Positions 7,569-11,473 of a stretch of 11,473 nt of DNA are shown in pieces; the stretch's first letter is position 1, and each line of letters begins with the position of its first letter. The stretch is from the NCBI GenBank assembly GCA_023418835.1, contig JAEZYW010000100.1, forward strand, positions 1-11,473. The letters run 5' to 3'. The stretch is from Bacillota bacterium. Its GTDB lineage: Bacteria > Bacillota > Clostridia > Tissierellales > Peptoniphilaceae. The notes under the pieces are model-generated. The model did no database searches and was not told the DNA's origin. It saw only the letters and a list, made by a program, of their open reading frames with translations. Position numbers and translations under genes: made by a program.

Positions 7569-8555
7569 TTATTTATCTAGTTTTTCCGAAAGCAACTCTG
7601 CAATTTGAACTGCATTTGTCGCCGCACCTTTTCTAATATTATCTGCTACAGAAAAAAAGTTTATTCCATTTTCCACTGTAAAATCTCTTCTAATTCTTCC
7701 AACAAAGACCTCGTCTTTTCCCTCTGCATTTATGGGCATTGGATAGACTTTGTTTTCCACATCGTCTTCAAGGACAATTCCGGGATAATTTTTCAAAGCT
7801 TCAAAAATTTCTTCCATTTCAAAAGGTCTTTCAAGCTCCACGTTTATGGAAACAGAATGAGCAAATTTTACAGGAACTCTTACAGTAGTTGCTGTCACCT
7901 TTATGTTGTAATTTCCTAAGATTTTCTTAGTCTCGTCAATCATCTTCATCTCTTCTTTTGTGTATCCATTTTCTAGAAAATCGTCGATATGAGGAAGTAG
8001 GTTGTTTTGAATTTGGTAGGGATAAAACTCTACGTTACCCTCTTCCAAATCTTTAAGCCCTCCCATTCCAGATCCAGAAACACTTTGGTAAGAAGAATAG
8101 ACTACCCTTTTAATTCCAAAGGCATCTTCCAAAGGTTTTAAGGGAAGTACAGATTGGATAGTGGAGCAATTTGGGTTTGCGATTATTCCATTTCCCTCCA
8201 AGACTTTGTCTGGATTGATTTCAGGAACCACCAAAGGCACATCTTCTTCCATTCTGAAAGCGCTGCTGTTGTCCACAACTTTTATTCCTCTAGCTGCTGC
8301 TAAAGGAGCAAATTTCTTGCTAGTGGCACCACCAGCTGCAAATAAAGCAATGTCGATGTCTTTATTTAGAGACTCTTCTGTAAGCTCTTCCACTTTATAA
8401 GAATTTCCCCCAAAGTCAATCTCTTGGCCCGCTGACTTTTTGGAGGAAAATAAGTACAAATTTTCAATAGGGAAATTTCTCTCCTCTAATAAATTCAATA
8501 TCGTTCCACCAACTAAACCAGTCGCACCCATTACCGCCACGTTATACTTTTTCAT
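7569..8555 (-). CDS. asd: Aspartate-semialdehyde dehydrogenase
   Basis: NADPH-dependent reductive dephosphorylation of aspartyl phosphate to aspartate semialdehyde, the branch point to lysine/diaminopimelate, threonine and methionine. The 328-residue protein has the nucleotide loop GATGLVGG at 10-17, the catalytic cysteine C130 in NPNCSTIQ, the substrate-binding arginine in RVPV (R226) and the catalytic histidine H233 in KFAHSVSIN. NLLPHID and KGAATNAVQIAE near the C-terminus are typical of the family. The frame is open to a GTG at 8579, but the ATG at 8555 is preferred: it has AAGGGGG seven bases upstream and gives the normal N-terminus. It appears to be transcribed alone, from its own promoter (8611-8639) to its own terminator (7524-7554). 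Confidence 0.96.
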   Translation of the reverse strand: MKKYNVAVMGATGLVGGTILNLLEERNFPIENLYLFSSKKSAGQEIDFGGNSYKVEELTEESLNKDIDIALFAAGGATSKKFAPLAAARGIKVVDNSSAFRMEEDVPLVVPEINPDKVLEGNGIIANPNCSTIQSVLPLKPLEDAFGIKRVVYSSYQSVSGSGMGGLKDLEEGNVEFYPYQIQNNLLPHIDDFLENGYTKEEMKMIDETKKILGNYNIKVTATTVRVPVKFAHSVSINVELERPFEMEEIFEALKNYPGIVLEDDVENKVYPMPINAEGKDEVFVGRIRRDFTVENGINFFSVADNIRKGAATNAVQIAELLSEKLDK

Positions 8556-8562
8556 TAAAATT

Positions 8563-8569
8563 CCCCCTT
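8563..8569 (-). promoter_or_regulatory. Ribosome binding site deciding the asd ATG start
   Basis: AAGGGGG, seven bases before ATG 8555. It lies inside the frame extension that the alternative GTG at 8579 would translate, which argues for the ATG. Confidence 0.65.
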
Positions 8570-8610
8570 GTTTTTTCACTAATATGCATTTTTCTTCAAA
8601 TCTTTTAGTA

Positions 8611-8639
8611 ATAATACAATTTTAAAGAAAGATTGTCAA
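8611..8639 (-). promoter_or_regulatory. Sigma-A promoter of asd
   Basis: On the minus strand a perfect -35 TTGACA (8639-8634) is separated by 17 bp from -10 TATTAT (8616-8611). Transcription should start near 8604, giving a leader of about 50 nt, too short for a lysine riboswitch. This is the strongest promoter match that I noticed in the window. Confidence 0.8.
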
Positions 8640-8685
8640 CAAAAGCCAATATATTATTCCAATTCTATAGAGCCATTTAATTTTC

Positions 8686-8710
8686 GGTACGCATGGGAAT
8701 GCGTACCCTA
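8686..8710 (-). repeat. REP-like hairpin, unit A (perfect)
   Basis: On the plus strand GGTACGCAT, loop GGGA, ATGCGTACC, then CTA(C). The nine-base arms are perfectly complementary. Read on the minus strand the hairpin is preceded by GTAG, the tetranucleotide found at the foot of REP sequences handled by RAYT (TnpA_REP, IS200/IS605-related) Y1 transposases. This is the reference copy; others are diverged. It lies 46 bp upstream of the asd promoter. Confidence 0.8.
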
Positions 8711-8717
8711 CAAATAT

Positions 8718-8798
8718 GTCGAAGATAATATCCTTTTGGGACCAAGTCCTTACCTGCCGTCGAGGGTAGTCGAAAAAGGATTTATCGAGACCTTTGCT
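8718..8798 (+). repeat. 80-bp structured palindromic element, left copy
   Basis: This is a near-identical inverted partner of 11335-11418. The ends are themselves inverted repeats: GTCGAAGATAATATCCTTTT opens and AAAAAGGATTTATCGAGACC closes, pairing imperfectly. Inside, GGAC-CAA-GTCC forms a small hairpin, and TACC can pair with GGTA. It carries no coding frame of note. It looks like a non-coding MITE-like or REP-associated element, directly following REP unit A. Confidence 0.75.
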
Positions 8799-8824
8799 TT
8801 TATTTTAAAACCAAATAATATTTC

Positions 8825-8850
8825 GGTATGCGTGGGAACGCATCCCCTAC
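8825..8850 (-). repeat. REP-like hairpin, unit B
   Basis: Plus strand GGTATGCGT, loop GGGA, ACGCATCCC, then CTAC. The arms have one mismatch, and the orientation matches unit A (GTAG foot on the minus strand). The tail CCTATTGAAAAT resembles the tail after unit D. Confidence 0.75.
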
Positions 8851-8874
8851 AACCTATTGAAAATTCATTATTGC

Positions 8875-8900
8875 GATACCCATGGGAATCCATCCCCTAC
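8875..8900 (-). repeat. REP-like hairpin, unit C (degenerate), with truncated element behind it
   Basis: Plus strand GATACCCAT, loop GGGA, ATCCATCCC, then CTAC. The arms have several mismatches, so it is probably an old copy. The following 8905-8921 (GGTCGAAGATAATATCC) repeats the first bases of the 80-bp element and then stops, so unit C plus its tail is a truncated version of unit A plus element. Confidence 0.65.
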
Positions 8901-8929
8901 AAATAGGTCGAAGATAATATCCACAAATC

Positions 8930-8960
8930 TTGATTATTCCCATTTCATAATGGATATAAA
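8930..8960 (+). promoter_or_regulatory. Possible promoter for the YihY-family gene
   Basis: TTGATT (8930-8935) and TATAAA (8955-8960) form the best pair upstream of the gene, but the 19-bp spacing is wide. GATATA at 8953 gives 17 bp with a poorer -10. It lies just after the REP cluster, which therefore separates two divergent transcription units. Confidence 0.3.
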
Positions 8961-8982
8961 ATAGGTACTAGGTGGTGATTTT

Positions 8983-9864
8983 GTGGAAAAGATAAAAAAT
9001 TCTGATAATAAAATAATTCAAATTATTTTAAAATTAATAGAAAAAAACGAGAGATTTAATTTAGCAGATAAAAGTGCTATCGTTACTTATTATCTCCTAC
9101 TTTCCATTGGGCCTTTTTTGGTTTTAGCTTTTAGTTTGCTCTCTTATTTTCTTTCAGACAATATGGAATCGGTAATCGCTCTTTTAGAAGATTTTTACCA
9201 AGACGCTAGAATGATTGCAGAGCCAATTCTTGCCTATTTGGATTCCACAAATAACTCAGCCTTTGCAATTGCCGGTGGACTTGCAACTTTGTTTTCTTCT
9301 TCTAAGGCTTCCCAAAGATTGATATCTTCTTTCCACGATATCTTTCGCGTAGAAGAAAGAGAAGGGATTGTGGAAAAGGGAATTTTTATTGGATACTCAA
9401 TGTTATTTACATTGGCACTATTAATTTCTTTAGTAGTATTTTTTGTGTTCTTTATAACTGGAGATCCAATTGCAATGCTTGTGGACTTCGCCTTTGGAAT
9501 TAGGTTAGATGCCTATTTCATTTGGAATTTTGTAAGAAATTTTGCTCCGGTAATTTATCTTTTGATATTTCTTACGATAATTTACAAGCTCCTTCCCAAC
9601 TTTAGAAAGAGAAACAAAATCAGCATAAAGGAATCTTTTATAGGAGCTTCCTTTGTAACAGTTGGGTGGATTTTGGGATCTGCGTTATTTTCCTACTATA
9701 TTAAAAATCTAAACCAAAACAACGCCATGTACGGAGTTTTAGGCTCCATTATGGTTTTAATGCTTTGGTTTTTTATTCTAGTTTATATGTTACTTTTAGG
9801 TGGAATATTAATCACATCTTATATGGAAGTAAAAGATAGAATTAAATGGGAAGATATGTATTAA
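8983..9864 (+). CDS. YihY/BrkB-family membrane protein
   Basis: A 293-residue polytopic inner-membrane protein of the YihY/virulence factor BrkB family, often mislabelled ribonuclease BN. About six hydrophobic segments are visible (roughly 34-57, 93-106, 135-160, 180-203, 216-238, 251-278). The signature AIVTYYLLLSIGPFLVL at 32-48 and YGVLGSIMVLMLWFFIL at 250-266 are typical. The molecular function is not established; a transport or envelope role is inferred. It starts at GTG 8983, with AGGTGG seven bases upstream. It converges on the broken XRE gene with only three bases between stops and no clear terminator between them. Confidence 0.88.
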   Translation: MEKIKNSDNKIIQIILKLIEKNERFNLADKSAIVTYYLLLSIGPFLVLAFSLLSYFLSDNMESVIALLEDFYQDARMIAEPILAYLDSTNNSAFAIAGGLATLFSSSKASQRLISSFHDIFRVEEREGIVEKGIFIGYSMLFTLALLISLVVFFVFFITGDPIAMLVDFAFGIRLDAYFIWNFVRNFAPVIYLLIFLTIIYKLLPNFRKRNKISIKESFIGASFVTVGWILGSALFSYYIKNLNQNNAMYGVLGSIMVLMLWFFILVYMLLLGGILITSYMEVKDRIKWEDMY

Positions 9865-9867
9865 ATA

Positions 9868-10413
9868 TTATTTCTTGTCCCTTGATTTTGGTTTTTCCAA
9901 GTATAATTTTATTTTAGGTAAAAATATCAAGACTATTCCCACTAGCACAGAAATTATGCTCAAAGCCATTAGCCAATACAATCTATTTACAAATAAAAAT
10001 CCATCAATTCCTTGATGTACCTTTCTTATTGAGCCATCAAAATTATATTCTACTACAAATTCCTTTATTACAGATCCTAAAATGGATAAAACTAAAACCC
10101 CAATCGTTCCAAGAATTGAAATAATTACTCCAGACCACACTCTAATTTTGTTTTTAGAAAATTCTTCTTTATTTTCTTTGTATTGTATATTTTCTAATGT
10201 ATCATCAGTTTTGTTAAATTCTGTATTAAGTAAATAATCTGTGGAAACATTAAACAGTTTGCTAAGCCCTACTACATTTGCCACATCAGGTGTAACTGTT
10301 TCCAATTCCCATCTGGAAACTGCCTGACGAGAAACGCCCAAATGCTCGGCTAATTCCTCTTAGGACATTCCCTTGGCTTTTCTAAGTTTTTGTAATTTTT
10401 CTCCAAAAGTCAT
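9868..10413 (-). pseudogene. Membrane-anchored XRE-family regulator, interrupted by an ochre codon in the HTH
   Basis: From ATG 10413 (GAGGTG eight bases upstream) the frame reads MTFGEKLQKLRKAKGMS, then TAA at 10362-10360, then EELAEHLGVSRQAVSRWE. Relatives have glutamine there (MSQEELAE), so a single CAA-to-TAA change explains the stop. The rest is intact: a Cro/cI-type HTH to about residue 60, a polar linker, and two transmembrane segments near the C-terminus (GVIISILGTIGVLVLSILG and LYWLMALSIISVLVGIVLIF). Full length would be 181 residues. A shorter product could start at TTG 10341, but it would lack the first HTH helices, so DNA binding should be lost. A sequencing error is the main alternative. 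Confidence 0.85.
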
Positions 10414-10432
10414 ATTCTTCACCTCGTACTTT

Positions 10433-10467
10433 AGCCTAACAAAGGCTTTCAAAATGTGCTAGCACAT
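10433..10467. promoter_or_regulatory. Palindromic operator-like region upstream of the XRE gene
   Basis: ATGTGCTAGCACAT at 10454-10467 is a perfect 14-bp palindrome. AGCCT-AACAA-AGGCT at 10433-10447 is a second, short hairpin next to the ribosome site. Both lie within 55 bp of the XRE start, where an autoregulatory operator would be expected. No convincing -35/-10 pair is visible. Confidence 0.4.
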
Positions 10468-10536
10468 CATTGTTTCATTAACGCAACTAGAAGTTACATC
10501 CTTGTAAATCAGGTTGCACCAACTCATAATCATACC
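10445..10536. repeat. Split direct-repeat copy, downstream side of the DJ-1-like gene
   Basis: GCTTTCAAAATGTGCTA (10445-10461) and ACTCATAATCATACC (10522-10536) both recur at 11171-11187 and 11190-11204, where only two bases separate them. Here a 60-bp stretch lies between the two halves. The pair therefore flanks the DJ-1-like gene in direct orientation. Confidence 0.7.
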
Positions 10537-10579
10537 TTGTTTTTATGCTTGCAATATCTGTAGAACTTAATTTAATCAT
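10487..10579 (-). other. 30-codon open frame, probably a gene remnant
   Basis: ATG at 10579, two bases after the DJ-1-like stop, opens 30 codons containing DIASIKTRYDYELVQPDLQG and ends at TAG 10487. There is no good ribosome site. Its RYDYE segment matches the KGYDYEW end of the truncated frame at 11185-11262, which suggests duplicated debris rather than a working small protein. Confidence 0.3.
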
Positions 10580-10581
10580 TT

Positions 10582-11157
10582 TTAAAGTCCAAAACTTTTT
10601 GGATATATTTCTAATCCTAGTTCTTTTCCAATAGCCATTGCCCATTCTCGAAATCCAAAGGCAACTGAAGTGATAATCTTATCAGAACGCAAAAAATTAT
10701 TTGGTACTTTTCCTTCACAAGAATCTCTCCATCCAACCATTAGCTTCAAATCCTTGGGCGTAAAACCTTCTTGAAGTAAATCGTCTTTTTCGCATCCTAT
10801 CATGAAAGATTTCTCTACCAAATACCCTAGTTTTAATAAAAACATAGGAACTATAGAAATTGCTCCTATTACAGCATTTGCCTTATAAAACTTATCTATA
10901 AAAAGCAACACTTTCGGATCTTCAACTGCCTTTCTCGCATCTTCAGCACCTGTAATTAAAAGAGAATCATACTCATTAATCGACAAATTCTCAATTAATT
11001 TATCCGCTTTTATAAGCATTCCTTCTTCGGTTCTAATTGGATTTAAACTCTTTGCAAAATATTCAACTGGTTTTCCTGCCATTTTTAACATTTGAAGGGC
11101 TACAGTAAGTTCAAATAAACAACATGTGTCGTACAATAGTACTGCCGTTTTTTTCAT
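10582..11157 (-). CDS. DJ-1/PfpI-family protein lacking the nucleophile cysteine
   Basis: A 191-residue protein of the DJ-1/ThiJ/PfpI (class I glutamine amidotransferase-like) fold. MKKTAVLLYDTCCLFELTVA gives the first strand and the conserved acidic residue E16. DSLLITGAEDARK (64-76) corresponds to the family's strand-loop before the active site. The nucleophile elbow, usually AICxGP, reads AISIVP, so the cysteine is S101. Thiol-based glyoxalase or chaperone chemistry is therefore unlikely; a binding or regulatory role, or decay, is possible. Start ATG 11157 has AGGAGG seven bases upstream. It lies between direct repeats and upstream of the broken XRE gene. Family assignment is by fold-level pattern and is moderately sure. 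Confidence 0.7.
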   Translation of the reverse strand: MKKTAVLLYDTCCLFELTVALQMLKMAGKPVEYFAKSLNPIRTEEGMLIKADKLIENLSINEYDSLLITGAEDARKAVEDPKVLLFIDKFYKANAVIGAISIVPMFLLKLGYLVEKSFMIGCEKDDLLQEGFTPKDLKLMVGWRDSCEGKVPNNFLRSDKIITSVAFGFREWAMAIGKELGLEIYPKSFGL

Positions 11158-11170
11158 TCAATTTCCTCCT

Positions 11171-11204
11171 GCTTTCAAAATGTGCTACCACTCATAATCA
11201 TACC
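11171..11204. repeat. Direct-repeat copy, upstream side of the DJ-1-like gene
   Basis: GCTTTCAAAATGTGCTA (11171-11187) and ACTCATAATCATACC (11190-11204) match the split copy at 10445-10536. The DJ-1-like ribosome site lies immediately beyond this repeat. Confidence 0.7.
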
Positions 11205-11262
11205 CTTTATTTTTTAATATGTCATCAATTGGAAATTTTTTGCAATTATCTATAAATTGAAT
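11185..11262 (-). pseudogene. C-terminal remnant of an unrecognised protein
   Basis: A minus-strand frame of 25 residues, including FIDNCKKFPIDDILKNKG and ending YDYEW, stops at TAG 11187-11185, just before the DJ-1-like ribosome site. The frame begins exactly where REP unit D ends (an in-frame TGA lies at 11265-11263), as if REP insertion or recombination had cut off the rest of the gene. I do not recognise the family. Confidence 0.4.
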
Positions 11263-11264
11263 TC

Positions 11265-11290
11265 AATACGCATGGGAATGGGTACCCTAC
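11265..11290 (-). repeat. REP-like hairpin, unit D
   Basis: Plus strand AATACGCAT, loop GGGA, ATGGGTACC, then CTAC. Arms are mismatched at three positions, and the orientation is the same as units A-C. It is followed by the tail TTAATTGAAAAT and a perfect small hairpin, GAGAGT-TTTTAG-ACTCTC, at 11306-11323. Confidence 0.65.
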
Positions 11291-11334
11291 AGTTAATTGA
11301 AAATGGAGAGTTTTTAGACTCTCTTAAGACCAAG

Positions 11335-11437
11335 ACAAAGGTCTCGATAAATCCTTTCTCGACTACCCTCGGGCCGGCAGGCCATGAAATGGTCTCAAAA
11401 GGATGTTATCTTCGACCTTTTCTATTTCGGGATGCGT
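11335..11437 (-). repeat. 80-bp structured element, right copy, with half a REP unit
   Basis: The reverse complement of 11335-11418 matches 8718-8798 almost throughout; the last 32 bases of the element differ at one site. The middle differs: CCAT-TTC-ATGG and GGCC-TGCC-GGCC hairpins replace those of the left copy. Beyond its outer end, 11426-11437 (minus strand ACGCATCCCGAA) is half of a REP unit followed by AAATA-like sequence, as in the left copy. The composite is therefore REP plus element. Confidence 0.72.
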
Positions 11438-11460
11438 AAAAATCAACTTCTATAACATTC

Positions 11461-11473
11461 GGTACGCATGGGA
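11461..11473 (-). repeat. REP-like hairpin, unit E, cut by the window end
   Basis: GGTACGCAT and the GGGA loop are identical to unit A; the second arm and the CTAC foot lie outside the window. Confidence 0.6.

Noticed and set aside
8556..8579. N-terminal extension of asd to GTG 8579
   Set aside because: It would add residues ahead of the normal start and cover the ribosome site of ATG 8555.
8556..8610. Lysine riboswitch upstream of asd
   Set aside because: The leader is only about 50 nt and shows none of the long conserved aptamer.
8718..8798. tRNA or tRNA-like cloverleaf in the structured element
   Set aside because: No anticodon arm, T-loop consensus or CCA end, and the arms are too irregular.
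8686..8900. CRISPR array
   Set aside because: Only three diverged units with unequal spacing (26-bp repeats, gaps of 24 and 114 bp), the gaps themselves contain repeats, and no cas genes are present.
9868..10341. XRE protein as an intact short gene starting at TTG 10341
   Set aside because: It lacks the first half of the helix-turn-helix, while a complete start with ribosome site exists upstream, broken only by one stop codon.
11257..11439. 60-codon plus-strand open frame
   Set aside because: It is made entirely of REP unit D, small hairpins and the right 80-bp element; it has no ribosome site and is very probably repeat-derived noise.

Overview
The window comes from a low-GC Gram-positive anaerobe of the Clostridia/Tissierellia kind. 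The evidence is an AT-rich sequence, strong Shine-Dalgarno sites, many TTG/GTG starts, and the Firmicute gene order yybS-gdpP-rplI-dnaB followed by a DnaD-like protein and a DnaI/DnaC-type helicase loader. Genus cannot be fixed from the sequence alone.

Region 1 (about 7410 down to 49, minus strand) is one tightly packed operon. It runs yybS (DUF2232 membrane protein), gdpP (cyclic-di-AMP phosphodiesterase), rplI (ribosomal protein L9), dnaB (replicative helicase), a GNAT acetyltransferase, a DnaD-like primosome protein and an AAA+ helicase loader. Genes overlap or sit within a few bases of each other, so translation is probably coupled throughout. The operon joins the helicase to two likely loading factors and to c-di-AMP turnover. 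It ends in a hairpin terminator. Immediately past that terminator, at the window edge, 42 bases resemble the 5' end of a group IIC intron, a class known to insert behind terminators.

Region 2 (7524-8639) holds asd (aspartate-semialdehyde dehydrogenase) on the minus strand as its own unit, with a near-consensus sigma-A promoter and a weak terminator.

Region 3 (8640-11473) is accessory and rearranged. Intergenic DNA on both sides carries 26-bp REP-like hairpins with a GTAG foot, plus two copies in inverted orientation of an approximately 80-bp structured element. Between them lie a YihY/BrkB membrane protein (plus strand), a membrane-anchored XRE regulator broken by an ochre codon inside its helix-turn-helix, and a DJ-1/PfpI-like protein whose nucleophile cysteine position is serine. 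Short direct repeats and a truncated protein tail flank the DJ-1-like gene and point to past duplication and gene loss.

No complete new defence or mobile system is visible. The most notable items are the putative intron start, the REP/palindrome repeat family, and the decayed regulator with the degenerate DJ-1 neighbour.
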